From: Orbilia blumenaviensis | Taxonomy: Eukaryota > Ascomycota > Orbiliomycetes > Orbiliales > Orbiliaceae | Reading direction: 5' to 3' | DNA length: 64,000 nucleotides | Assembly: GCA_036872755.1 (NCBI GenBank) | Contig: JAVHNS010000001.1 | Location: 1,426,001-1,490,000 of the forward strand | Shown here: piece after piece, positions 38,966-51,190 of the stretch | Layout of the letters: each line of letters opens with the position of its first letter | How positions within the stretch are numbered: position 1 is the first letter of the stretch | The notes under the pieces: model-generated | Told to the model about the DNA's origin: nothing | The model's input: only the letters and a program-made list of their open reading frames with translations | Database searches by the model: none | Made by a program: the position numbers and the translations under genes

Positions 38966-41900
38966 TTAAAAGAATCTGCTGGCTTCGACAATATCTGGAT
39001 CGTTCGCTGCAAAATCCCAGCCAACAATCCTCATATCTTGGCTGCAGCACCACACAAATCTCGCATCGAACTGCAACTTGAACACTTTGTTCTGGTTTTG
39101 CGCAGGAGGGGCCGCTATTCCATGGTTCTGTGGATTCCATGGCTGAGGGAGAAGCTGGTGAACATTCGGTGGCGGGATCGGTGCGATATTGAAGTGCGGC
39201 GGGACAGGGTGATGCGGTACAACCGGTGCGGGCACGTTGTTCTGAGCACCAACGTTTGCAAATGCGTTCTGTGCAGCATTCAACGCTGGGTTATCATGAT
39301 TCGGCGGTGGAGCAACGGGAACATTCTGCAGCGGGGCGTGCGGAGGCTGGTGCATGGCCGCTTCAGCTGCAGCCTGCGCCTGTGCTTGCGCCTGAGCCTG
39401 CGCCTGAGCTTGTGCCTGTGCCTGTGCAATAGCGTGCGCGTGGGGTCGAGCTGGCGGCACCTCATTAACGTGTCGCAGAATACCCGTCGTCCTCCACTCC
39501 ACACCATCCCTCAAAGATCCAAAGATTCCAGGCTCGCTGTCGTCAAGTTCACCATTTTCATTCTCTCGTCTCCAGATTCGGATGGTTTCGTCGTATCCAC
39601 CGCTCACGATCCTCGCATTCCTCGGACCACCAGCCTGGACCGTCCTGACCAGCCCTGTATGTCCTTCCAACCTCGCAATTTCCGCCTGGGAGGCTTTATC
39701 CCAGACCTTAATGGACTTGTCTGAAGACCCGGAGACGATATTGACACCGTCGTACTGGATGCACGCAATCCCCTTTTTATGGCCGACATACGTTTTCTCG
39801 CAGTGTCCGGTCCTCAGATTCCACAATTTGATCAACCTGTCTCCGGACGCAGAGACCACCTCCTCGCCGTTCAGCTGAATCGCGTTGACAGCAGCATTAT
39901 GGCCGACAAGGGTGTGGACTAGTGTCAGAGATGGCAGGTCCTTGGTGGGCCGCGAGTGGCCCGTGAGTTGTATGTAATGCGGCAGCTGGGAAGGCTCAAT
40001 CAGCCTATTGTTGCCCAGCTGGATCTGCCGAACCGCGCAATCGAACTCCGGTTCGCCGCCGTGCAGTTCGTTCCTGGACCACACCTTGACGCATTTATCC
40101 TTTGAGCACGTGACAACGTACTTCCTGTTGAACCGCAGATTTAGGACGGACTCGGTGTGAGCCTTGGTAATAGTTTTGAGTCGCTCTCCGGTGGAAAACC
40201 TCCAGACGATGACGTTGGTATCGGAAGACCCACTGAAAATCACGTCTTCCTGCGGAGAATCGTCGAACTGCAAGCAGAGTACGGATCCTTCGTGGCCGGT
40301 CAAGGACTTGACCAGCCGCCGTGTGTGAATATTCCAGATCTTGATGGACCGGTCGCGGGAGCCAGAGAGGAGATATTTGGTGGAATGCTGGATGGTGTAG
40401 ATGCACTCGCTGTGTCCTTCGTGGGCGTACGCCGGATCCGGCATCTGGAACGAGACATACTTGTTCGTCCGCCAGTTTTCCTCGAGCTTTTTACGATTTC
40501 GGAAGACGAAGGCCCAGTTCAGCCTGGGGTGGGTTAGCCCGTAGGTTGTGATGGAGGTGACGTTTGCAGGGTCGCACGACTGAGAGGCGAGGAGCATCGG
40601 GTTAGCGGACGATGATGGGAAGGGAGCAGGGTACAGATCTTCCTCGTCCGGTGTGTTCGTCTGGAATGATGTGGGAGGTGTAGGTTGTTGGCCTGTCGAG
40701 AAACTAGACATGGGAGACCGTGCGGCGTCACTGCCCATATTCGCAGCAGTTGACAAATTATCGGTGGACGATGAAGCGCCACCGGCAGCAGCACCAGAAG
40801 CTCCATTGATGCCGTATCTCTGCCTGAGGAAATTCTCAGCTTCCTGCTGCAGTTTCCGTTTCCCCTCACCTCTCATCTCACGCTCAAACTCAAAGGCTTC
40901 CTCATCGTTCAGGGACCAGCCTTCAGCTCTGTACAGACCCTTCCAGAGCCTAGGCTCCATGGCGAACTTGCGCCATGTCCTGGAGGCGAGAGACGCATTT
41001 AGGAGAGATTTGGGGGGCAGGTAGGAGAGGATCTGGAGGGAGAGTTCGGAGGGGAGGAGGGCGACAAAGTCGAGGTGGAGGATGGGGATTAGGCGTTCCA
41101 CGATGGATGCTATGGCCGACGTGGGCAGGGTACGGATGAGTTTATATGCGACCTCTATAAGATGATGAAGAACAAAACGAAGGTTCGACAACCCCCCGAA
41201 GGTTTAATTCGGGGTTAGTGTACTCGGTTAGCGTGGCTTTCTTTCCGTGCATATGATCACAATAACATATAATATAATTAATCCATCCCATCCAACATGT
41301 ATGCCAACTGAGACAAAATCGAAGACATTCAAGAAGAAAAAAAAGGGAGTGTGAGGCAACAAATCCCGAACGGAAAAAAAAAAAAAAAAAAAAAAAGTGA
41401 TAGGAGTGAAAAAAAAAGGAAGGAAGAAGAGGGAGCATACCTTTCCGGACGTCGTCGCCAAGTTCCATCATCCAGTCAGGAATTTTGACGTCTGCAGCCG
41501 CCTCTGCGGATGAACAGTCGTTACCACCGGCACCTGCACCAGCAGCGGTAGCAAAGTAGTCGAAGTTTCTGGTGGAGTTGTGTCGGAAGGATAGCGACGG
41601 CTGGGATTCCTCGACACCCTCGCCGTAGCCTTCGTCGAGTTTGAAGGACTGGGTCTTGCGTAGGAGGGGAGACCCGGGTCTCTTGAGTGAGGTTGAAGTT
41701 GAAGATGACGACGAAGAAGCAGCAGCAGTAGCAGAAGTGGAGGGCAGAAACGCGTGCAAGGTAGCAGCAGCAGATGATGAGGAAGAAGAGGACGAGGACA
41801 GGTGGGAGAGATGGGAGGGAAAGACGGGAGCAGAGATGGAGCCGGAGTGAGTATTAGCGATGCTGAGGCTGCTGGTATTGGAGTCCGATGAGGAGGAGGA

Positions 41901-42020
41901 GGAAGAGGGAATTAGTGCTACTGAAGTTGATGGTAATGGGGCTACTGAGGCTACTGGTAGTGGTGGTGGTGGTGGTGCTGTCTGGAATCGGTCGTGAAGG
42001 GGATCTCCGTGTGATGACAT
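38966..42020 (-). CDS. F-box/WD40-repeat protein, predicted SCF ubiquitin ligase adaptor
   Basis: Substrate receptor of an SCF-type E3: the F-box binds Skp1 and the WD40 propeller binds target. Two exons, 42020-41441 and 41154-38966, give 922 residues. Residues 1-190 are Ser/Pro-rich and probably disordered. The F-box lies at about 223-270 (LLPSELSLQILSYLPPKSLL, LWKGLYRAEGW). Seven WD repeats start near 440: SGSRDRSIKIWN, SGSSDTNVIVWR, TCSKDKCVKVWS, SASGDRLIKLWN, SGSSDKSIKVWD, SGGYDETIRIWR and CCSQDMRIVGWD. A disordered insert of roughly 140 residues, with a Gln-Ala repeat and many Pro/His/Asn, separates blades six and seven. It belongs with Met30/Cdc4/beta-TrCP-like proteins, but I cannot choose a single orthologue. 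The intron contains a T22-type run read on the coding strand. Confidence 0.9.
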
Positions 42021-42466
42021 GAAGGGCCAGGAGAAGGGACAAAAAGGATGGATTCAAGTTTATATCGAGTAAGAAGCAGCAGAAGAAAAAGAAAAGAAAG
42101 GAAAAAGGATAAGAAGAAGAATTGGAAATATAAAAATGCGATATAAGAAAAAAAAAGAAGAAGAACGGGAATAGTTCGAAAAAAAAAGACGCAGGCAAAG
42201 TAGAGTAAAGTAAGGTTTAGTCGAGGAGAGCAGAAGAAGTAAGGATGTTGTTTGTGGTTGTGGTTCTTTCCTCGGTGTGGTGTTGTTGTTGTTTGTGGAG
42301 TTCAACTTTCTCCGTCCTTCCCCTAACAGAGAAAAAAAAAAAAGAACCCCAAGCTAAATTGGATTAAAGGAGGCTAGGCCCAGTTTAAGTCGAAAGTGGA
42401 GTCCTCCCAACCTTGCCTGCTTGCTGCTTGCTCTGCTATATAGAAGGGGAAAAAAAAGGGTCTGTG

Positions 42467-42498
<32 letters not shown>

Positions 42499-44501
42499 AA
42501 AATAAAAGGAATGAGAAGAAAGGAAGAAAGAGAGAGTCTGTGCTGTTCCTGCTTCTGCTCTGTTCTCTCCTGTTCGAATCTTCTGTACTGTAAAAGAAAA
42601 TTTTAATTTGCTCTGCAGCTTGCATCATCCAGATGCAGTCCCTTTCTTCCTTCTCCTCTTCCTCCTCATTGCTCATAGATCATACATACATACATATACA
42701 TACATATATCGACTCATATCGTGTCTAGACGTCTTCTATATTATGTATGTATGTGTGTCTGTATGCGCATATGTAAGGCATACTTCTGTATATGGATATG
42801 TATATGGATATATGTAATGCCATGTGAGAATAGTCTGGCTAGATACACACCATACATCAATTCAATTGGGCAATTACAATTATGATATATCATATGCAAT
42901 GTATGTCTTCTATGTCTGTATGTCGGTAGGATTTGATCCCCCAAAAAGCTATCCAGCTGTGGATACCTTCCCATATTACATTTTGCATAACATTTCCATT
43001 TACATTCACATTACATACATACATAAATCCTAACAAACAAAGTGCTTACTTACTTACTTAAGTATCGACTCTAACTTCCGTCGGTGGAGACGACAGCTAT
43101 GTCTGTATGTATGTAATGTACCCTCGTGTCGCGGTATATTACCAGCTTAGCTTGGTATATCCATCTAAGAAGGTTAACCGCCCCCCCCCTCCCCAGTTCA
43201 AGCTCTCCACTTTTGCACTTTGTAAGTATGTAAGTACTTACATATGTACTTGCTTACCAAAACATCCCAGTCGGACTGATTTGTTCGACTCCAAACTAGC
43301 TAAACTAACCAACTAACTACCTAGCTAGCTAGCTGATGCATATGTACATGTACGATGTACGTTCCGTGCGTTTCCACTTACGTTGAAACCAAATCAAACC
43401 AGCCTTCCGTTATAATTGCGCATATTGTATGTACTTACATATAGCCCTCCGATCGAAAATCCTGTTGAGCCGGCTGTAAACGAGACGAAGCAATGCATGG
43501 CAGGAAAAAAAGCCACGCGCCTCGCCATCCCCACCACACCCCGGTAATCGAGGCTAGCTAAAGTCAGCTTAAAGCTGGAGCTCAAAACCTGGTAACTAGC
43601 TATGCGTAACTCCTTTCTCGCACCCACATATATCAATCATATGTAATGTATGTAATGTATGTATGGATCCGAGAAAGGGAATGGGCGCCCGGGCAATTGG
43701 AATGGGGAATGGAGGGAACGTTAACCGACGCGACTGACTGCATCATGGATTATCCAGATTACATATGTTAGAAGGGGGGGGGACTGACTAACAACCCTGG
43801 CCTGCAGTAGCCATATGGCCTGGACTGGGATGGAATGGAATGGAAATGGGGGCTTTCGATCGATGGATATGCCTCATCGTATAGCCTATCCCAGCTGAGA
43901 AGTATCTCCGTCAGTCGATCATACATACTTTACCTACTCTGGTCTATACATCTACCGGGTATACACGTATACACGTATATATATATACACACGGTAGTCG
44001 CGTTCTACATTAAATGTCAATAGTGGGTAACTACCTAGTAATGCTGAAACCAAGTGGCGATCGCGAATAGAAATGATTAAACTAGAGTCAGTATAGTATA
44101 GTAAAGTATAATATATTATCGTATAGTATAGCGTAATTATAATTAAACATTCTACATAACATCCGGCAGTCAGTTCAGTCAGTCGTGGCCAGTCACATGT
44201 TGAGCCCAGGCCCGGCCGGGCAAACGGGTAGCTGCTGGCTGTTGCAATCCTCCCGAATCTCTAACTACTCCAAACTCAATTTTGATATGATACCATAAGC
44301 CCGCTTTCGTCCGACCTCCTCCAAAATCAAATCTTATCAGATCGAATACCAATCAATAAACGTTGCGCCGGCTCAATTGAACTCGCAACGAATACGACTT
44401 TATCGGGTGGTATATCGCGAGGAATTAATATTAACAAATCTCACACACGTGGGATTGATTGGTAAATATTAATATTACCTATATAAGAACGGAAGAAAAA
44501 A
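42021..44501. other. Long divergent intergenic region
   Basis: Promoters of the F-box/WD40 and RraA-like genes. It holds purine-rich runs, a CAGC repeat at 42470-42498, abundant TACATA/TATGTA and TTAC/GTAAG units at 42680-43060 and 43205-43250, CTAG(CTAG)n near 43320, and a GTATAGTATA-type run at 44090-44130. No convincing open frame. Confidence 0.6.
42470..42498 (+). repeat. (CAGC)n microsatellite
   Basis: About seven tandem CAGC units in the upstream region of the F-box/WD40 gene. Confidence 0.85.
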
Positions 44502-45796
44502 ATGCCACTCGACAACGCCAAACTCGAGGCTCTGGCCGCCTACAACGCCTGCGACGTTAGTCCTCTCCCTTCCCTTCCATTCCCTTCCCTTCCTTTCCGT
44601 TATTTAGTTCTTTATATGCTGCGGAATACCTAGGTAGCACTATACACTATATAGTCCACTAGAACTAGGTATATGATTTATCCGTTTGAAAAAAAAAAAG
44701 AATGACGTAGTTAGATACTATACTATCAAGATATCTAGTATGAAAAACAATATATATTTGTATATATAAGATAATACCAATTGACACAGTATCTACACTG
44801 GAAAATAAGGGGGAAAAAAGAACGAGGCTAACATGCCGCATACAAATAAACAGATCTCGGACGCCCTCCTCAAGCTCAAAGTCCCCGGCGCCGGCTTCCT
44901 CGCCGACATCAGTACGTTCTCTCCTCCTTCCCCCCATTTTCCATAATCATTATTCAAATTCAACATTGAGTATATATATACATGTATACACTACTCAGTT
45001 GGTAAGATACAGTAGTAGTAGTAAGTAAAACACCCCCAGCTAACAACCACCAACCAAAAATCTACATGCATATATATTATAAAAAAATAAAGCCCTTCGC
45101 ACCCCTCCCTCAACCACCCAAACCAAAGACCAAACCCGCCCAATAATAGCCCCAGCTCACACCGTCCTCTTCGCCCCAAAATCCTCCCCCACCCCTTCCA
45201 TCCAATCCCACTTCGCAGACCTGACCCCCCCAAATACAATTACAATAATCTCCCAACCCCCTTCCCAAAGAAACGCAGTCCTGGGCGGCCTGGTAGCCGC
45301 TCGTATCCAAAAGCTGGGATCGGTGGCAATAGTCGTCGACGGTAGGATTAGAGATATTACGGAACTTAGGAGCCTGGGATTGGGCGTTTGGGCGAAGGGG
45401 ACTAGTACCGTTGGTGCTGGTGGGGAGTCCAAATGTGTCGAGGTTGGAGGGGAGGTGGTTGTTGAGGGGGTTAAAGTTTTGCCTGTAAGTCCTTATAAAC
45501 CCCCTTCAGTTCAATACAACTACCTAACTCCCTTAAACTATGGTCCCTACCTATATATATATATATATTTTAAAAAAATTTATAAGTTATACTGACGAAA
45601 GTGAGGGGAAAAAAAGGGCGACATCATCTTCGCAGACCCAACCAACGGCGTCGTCTCCATCCCACAGGATAAACTCGACGCTGTCCTCGAGTTGCTGCCG
45701 AAGATTACGGCGGCGGATGATAAGGTCCGCATCGACGTGATCGAGAACAACAGCGGGCTCCAGGATGCCTTTAAGCGGCACCGGAGCAGTCTCTAA
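44502..45796 (+). CDS. RraA-like protein / 4-hydroxy-4-methyl-2-oxoglutarate aldolase family
   Basis: Family members are class II, divalent-metal-dependent pyruvate aldolases or oxaloacetate decarboxylases (yeast YER010C); bacterial RraA proteins inhibit RNase E. Four exons, 44502-44555, 44854-44911, 45093-45484 and 45617-45796, give 227 residues, in phase throughout. Recognisable blocks are ISDALLKLKVPGAGFLADI, NAVLGGLVAARIQKLGSVAI, VDGRIRDITEL (the G-x-V-x-D-G-x-x-R-D active-site signature, with Arg and Asp present) and VWAKGTSTVG, then GDIIFADPTNGVVSIP. The C-terminal LLPKITAADDK is typical of fungal members. Two introns end in A-rich AAG acceptors. The gene converges on the Ntr1-like gene, with 270 nt between stop codons. 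Exon 3 start is chosen by phase and could be slightly different. Confidence 0.86.
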
Positions 45797-46066
45797 CTTC
45801 AGTGTATATATACATCATACATTATGTACCATTTTCTTCTGTATAGACATTGAAAGCATGAGAGAACACTGACTGCAGAGAGGGGGTATCATTTTGTTCA
45901 TATCCATCTATCAAAAAAACAAAACAAATGCAATGCCAGTATCTATCGTACATATACACACACGCCTTCACCCACAGTTAATCCCTCCCGTAGATTACTA
46001 TATCTCAACAAAAAACAGAAAAAAGATCCCTCCCCATCCAGATTCAACTCAGTATTAGACATCAAA

Positions 46067-49000
46067 TCAACGGCGATGATGATGATGATGCCCCGCCTCA
46101 ACCCTCTGCACCACCTTCTCCAACCCCACCGGCTCGAACACATCCTTCTTCTTCCTATCCTGCGCCCAGACCACATCCTGACTAAAATAGCATACCACCC
46201 CACCACTCCCGCTCGGACTATCCGTGATCCTAAACAGCGGATTACCCGTCCCATCATGCGCTTTCCTCAACGGCATCAACAGCAGTCCTTGCTCTGCGCA
46301 CCATTCCTCCATGTACTCTCTAAACGTCGTCTCCGTCTGTTCGCCTCTCTTTTCATTACCACCACCACCGCTCTTCTTCTTTCCAGAAGAAGTGGTAGTA
46401 TTAGAAGTAGGAGGAGGAGAGGGTTTAATAGGCTTCGCGGCACCACTCTCAGGCGGCACAACCACAACCCCCTCAACCCCTTCCATAACATCAACAGCCT
46501 GTCCCATCATCTCCACCGCCTTCTTAAACTCCCTCCTAACTACCACATACCCCGCCACTTCCTCCGGAAACCACCCACTCCACCATTTATACCACTCCCC
46601 GACTTCCTCCAAATCCACCCCTTCCATAACCAACCAACTGTACAAAGTCTGCATCCACTTCGGAAAAAACTCCGCCTCTAACAGCTGTGAGAACGTAGAT
46701 TGTCGAAAAAATCCATGCCAGGCTATCACCGCTTCTAGGGGTTTTATATCCTGATCGGCGGGATTTACATGGAATTTTCGACGGAGCAGGTCGGCGAGTC
46801 GCGGGAGGAGGTGGGAGATTAGTATTTTTTCTAGTTCGCCGGGACCAAAGACTTCCCGCCAGGCGTCCAGACCGTCTATTACGCCTTCGTAGAGGTCCCA
46901 TCTGTCTAGCACACCCTTGAATTTTCGTTTTACCTCGCGGACCAGGTCGTCCATGTGTGCGGATAGATGAGGTAGCCACGGGAAGACCCATACATGCGGC
47001 GGAGGTGCAGCCCCCATCCTTCTTTTCGAAGAAGACGAGTGAGAAACACGGGGATTCCACTCCGTTACCGCCGCCTTGACCTTCGGCAAAACCAGCTGGT
47101 TCAAAATATTGGAACTGACAAAAGGCGGTAACACACCCGCCCAGGTTTCAATGATCGTAAGCACCGGTGTGGGATCGTGTACATTCCAGTGGTTGTTGAT
47201 CGTTCTTCGGATTTTGGGCAGCCAGATGGTATACATCATACTTTCGTAATATGTGGATTTTTTGCCCGATTTTTCGGCGTAGCCGGTCGCGGCGAGTGAG
47301 GCTTCCATGTCTTCGAGGGTGCGGATGTTGAAGATCGGGCGGAGCTTGCGGATGTGGTCTAGGAGGTAGACGGGGTCGGTGAGGGGGTCCCAGTGGGATA
47401 GTGCGGATTTGAACTGTATCACACCAATACATGTTAGCTACTATGACTGAATAGAAAGAAGAAGAAGAAGGGATGTAGATAGATAGATAGATAGAACATA
47501 CCAGTGGATGGAACGCGGCAATGGCGACTTCGGAGAGGTCGTACAGCTCCACTTCGTCTTTATATGTGAACTGCAGAGCCTCGAGCTCAGACGCCAAAGC
47601 CGCGATCTTGTCTTCAAACCCATTCCGACTGTCCACGCCAGACGCATCGAGGGACAACTTCTCAGCGCCATCGACGATACCCTGCAAAGCCTTCACCGTC
47701 TCAGCCTGCTCATCTATATCCTCCGTCATCTGTTTCTGCTCCGACTCCAAGAACTTCTTCCTCTCCTGTAATCTCTTCCACTCTCTCGCAAAGTCCTCGA
47801 GCTCCTTCCTCGCCAGTTTTGCAATCTTCACGTTCTCATTTTCCACCTCGGACAACCCGCCGCCTCCAGCCATGATCCCAGGACTCCCCACATCAACCCC
47901 CTTCCCGGTCAAATCAATAAGATTCTTCAAAGCAGAGGGAACCTCAACTCCATCCAGCTCCTTCGCCATCTCCTCAGCAGTCTTAAACTGCGGCCGTCTC
48001 CTCGCCGGCGTACTAGCCCCACTCCCCTCCCTACTACTGCCAACGACCCCAGCTTTATTCCTATTCTTTTTTCTCTTCTTCCTCTCCTTCTCGCTATCAC
48101 TATCGCTCGGCACCTCCCCTCTCAAGAGCTTAGCTCTCCTCTCCTCCTTCTTCGCCTGCTCCGTCTTCTCCTTCACAGCACCCAAACCAACCCTCGTCGG
48201 TCGTAACTGGGTATCCACGGGCGCCAGCCTACCCTCTCCTGATTTTCCTAACCCCTGACCAGCTTTATACCCCATCTTCGCCATCATCCTCGCCGCGAAA
48301 GAGTCTTGGTTGATAACCGGTGCATCGCTGTCGCCGCCGCCGCTGCCCTTTGCTTTCTTCCCTCTGATACCGCGTACGTCTGTAAACGATGGTCTGATCT
48401 TTTGTTTCTGGGCCGGTGCTTCTTTTTCTTCGTTTTTGTCGTCGGAGGGCGGAGGGGCAAACATCATAGCTTCTTTTCTTATCGAGGATACGAATCCCTG
48501 GCCGAGGGGGTTTGTCATGCTGGCTTTTCTTTCTGCTTCCTCTTCATCCTCTTCTTCTTCTTCTTCTGCGTTATTATTATCGTGCATGTGTTCATCCCCC
48601 GCCAAATCCGTAGAATCGATAGTCCCCGCTTTCCTAAACCCCAGACCACCGGTTAACCCGGCGCGTTTGAACAACGGCTTATGAGTCTCCGGCGGTGCGG
48701 GGGATTGTTCCAAGCTACTATTCGCCCCGGATCTAAACCCCAACCCACGATGACCATCCAATGATCCCGGTGTCGCAGTTCCGGAAACTGAAGGTTTGGA
48801 ACCTAATGCTCGCGGGGCGAAGAGTCTGGGTTTTAATAACGATGATGATGAGGTTGTATGCGCTGCTGCTGCTGCTGTAGGTTCTTCGTCGTCGTCGTCG
48901 AGTGACATTTCATCCGCTGGAGATGCGGCGGAGAAAGTGGTTGATAGAGCGGATCGTAGAGAATTTCGAAGACCGATTGTGGGTTTTTCATCTTCTTCCT

Positions 49001-49472
49001 CTTCTTCTTCTTCGGAGTAGCCTTCATTCCCTCTTCTTGTCCCAATATCTCGAAGTCCGGCTGTAGCTTCAACAGCGAATGGGTCCTGCTTAAGCCCTTC
49101 CTCCTCCTCCTCCTCTTCATCATCGTCATCATCGTCATCATCGTCATATTCCTTATCATTACCAACCCCCTCCCCAGTCCTAACAAAACTCATCCCCCCT
49201 TCTCTTAAATTCTTAAACCCGGCTTTTCCCCTCTTCCCCCTCGAGTAATCTTTACTAAAATCATCATCGTCGCTATCGCTTCCGAAGACGCCTAAAGCAG
49301 CAGCTTCCCTCGCGTCTTGTTTACTACGCTTGCGACGTTTGCGACGGTGTGTGGTATCGTCATCGTCGAATAACGCTTGCGCGTTCTCTGCGGTTTCCGG
49401 ATCGGATGAGTTTGGGTCTGAGGAGTCTGAGTCGTAGGCGACTTGCATGGAGAGTTTGGAGCGTTTCATCAT
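46067..49472 (-). CDS. SPP382: G-patch spliceosome disassembly factor Ntr1/Spp382/TFIP11
   Basis: Nuclear protein that, with the helicase Prp43, releases lariat introns and dismantles spliceosomes; its G-patch activates Prp43. Two exons, 49472-47502 and 47413-46067, join in phase 0 for 1105 residues. The N-terminal 350 residues are acidic and Ser-rich, with basic KRRKR clusters near 45. The G-patch lies at about 390-435 (MMAKMGYKAGQGLGKSGEG). A coiled coil follows near 555-600 (DFAREWKRLQERKKFLE). The C-terminal half is the GCFC/TFIP11 domain: WDPLTDPVYLLDHIRKLRPI, YTIWLPKIRRTINNHWNVHD, HVWVFPWLPHLSAHMDDLV. The protein ends in five His and two Arg. The intron has a perfect TAGCTAAC branch site and a GAA/GATA repeat near its donor. 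Acid runs vary in length by DNA slippage but the frame is intact. Confidence 0.94.
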
Positions 49473-50117
49473 TTGTGTATGCGGAGTGTGTGGATTTGAG
49501 GAGAGGGAGGAAGGGAGGAGGTGATGATGGTGGTGGTGGTGGTGGTGGATTGGGATTGGGATTGGGGATCGAGGTTGACGCGAATGAGTTATGCTATAGC
49601 AGCTATGTATGCCAAGAGATATTTTGGAGCATAACTACCCTAGCATGGGATTGGGTTAGTCAAGGCTGCAAAGAGCCGCATATACTCGGTCTGTCTGGTA
49701 CAGGACAGCACAGTGTAAGGTACCTAACTCATTCGAATGAAAAATGATGATAATGCGAATAGCTCTGAAATATCAATCTCGTGTGAAATCTGATGGGGTA
49801 TGTATGCTTCCTTACTTTTAGTTTTTGCTAAGACTCGCAGATTGATATATGTATATTCTGATATCACGCTCCACACACAGCGAACAAGGAAGCTTGCTTT
49901 GGACTCAAATAGACGCCATCCACAATGATGATAATAATACTGATAATAATACTGATGGCAACAATGATCATGATGATAATAGTAACAGAAGCCCGGCCCT
50001 ACCTGAATAAGTGATTTACATGGTAGTGGCCCCCAGGTAGTACCACACACGCCCGAGTAATACAACTAAGCCTCGAGTGGGGGGGAGAAGGGAAGGAAGG
50101 GGTTTGGGGAAAACCAT
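49473..50117. other. Intergenic region upstream of the Ntr1-like gene
   Basis: Contains GGT/GGTGAT repeats near 49520-49560 and a GATAATAATACT-type run at about 49925-49985. No gene seen. Confidence 0.6.
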
Positions 50118-50187
50118 CTAAAACCTCCCCCGGAACTGATCCAAAATCTGCGTACTCAACGGCGTCCTCCCCTCACCATCCCCCACT

Positions 50188-50219
<32 letters not shown>

Positions 50220-51190
50220 CTGTTGTTGCTGTGAATCCCCTCCCTGCTGCTGCTGCTGCTGCTGGGTCGTACCTTGCTGTTCATCCCCCCTCGCCATCCT
50301 CCTCAACTCCCCATACCCACCATCAACCCCCCTCTTCTCAAACATCCAAATCGGCCACCTCCACCTCCCCCACGGCACAACCTCCGCCCTCCAAGCATAC
50401 CCAGCGATCCACCCGACTCCCGCAGCAACCAAACTTCCAGGAACCTGCGAAAGCGCCAACTGTGCTGCTACTATATAGACGTAAAATTTATCACTCAGAG
50501 TGACCCCTACCTCGCGTTCTTCCCTGGCGGCTTGGAGCGCCGGTGTCTGTTCCGGTTGTTGTTGAACGGGGGATAAGGGGAGTAAGAGGCGGAATTTGTA
50601 GGTTGAAGGGATTGTGGCGTGGAATTGGGCCAGGAGGGCGAATATCAGCGGTGTCGGGCCGGGGGGAAGGTAGTTCATCCGCCAGAAGGTGAGGGGGCGG
50701 AGGAGGAGGGCGAGGATCAGGGGGGTTAGGAGGGAGGTGAAGATTAGGTTGTATGTTATGAAGCTCTGCAGTTTTTCTCTCACATTTCAGTTAGCCATTC
50801 ATCCATCCACTCAATCATTGAAACAGTATATATATATAAAAAAAACAATAACAGAAAGAATAATAATAAAAGAAATAAAGAAAGAAAGAAGTGATAGAAG
50901 AAAGAAATAGAGAGAAAAGAACGCACAGCAAACTTCCTACTCCCCCAGAGCCTCTCCACCACTCTCAGGGTGTAGACGGCCAAGGAGGCGAACAGCACCT
51001 CCCCGGTATTGGCGTAAGACAGCTGCCAGATGGCTACACGCCAGTATTGGTTCCATCTCCACAGGTGGGGGATGATCTGGATGTGGAAGAGGTATTTGTA
51101 GTCGCTGACGGAGATGGCGACGGCGGCTACGACGAGGTAGTAGACCAGGAACTGGGTGATCGGGGTGTGCGTGAAGCCGGGGACCTGCAT
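50118..51190 (-). CDS. dsc2: Rhomboid-like membrane protein, Dsc2/UBAC2 type
   Basis: Dsc2 is a rhomboid-like pseudoprotease subunit of the Golgi DSC E3 ligase, which in fungi cleaves or processes SREBP and degrades membrane proteins. Two exons, 51190-50927 and 50765-50118, join in frame (KFA-SFITYN) for 303 residues. The branch site GCTAAC is clear. About five or six hydrophobic helices are visible: FLVYYLVVAAVAISV, VLFASLAVYTLRVV, NLIFTSLLTPLILALLL, LIFALLAQFHATIP and the segment KFYVYIVAAQLALSQVPGSL onward. IIPHLWRWNQYWRVAIWQL is the rhomboid-like L1-type block seen in derlins and UBAC2. There is no Ser-His protease dyad that I can see. The C-terminus is a poly-Gln tract ending LDQFRGRF, without an obvious UBA domain. 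A derlin is the main alternative. Confidence 0.7.
50190..50266 (-). repeat. CAG-type repeats coding poly-Gln
   Basis: Two runs of CAG/CAA codons separated by a few codons, coding about 7 and 15 Gln near the C-terminus of the Dsc2-like protein. Confidence 0.9.

Noticed and set aside
39038..39724. 228-codon plus-strand frame
   Set aside because: Antisense shadow of the F-box/WD40 coding exon.
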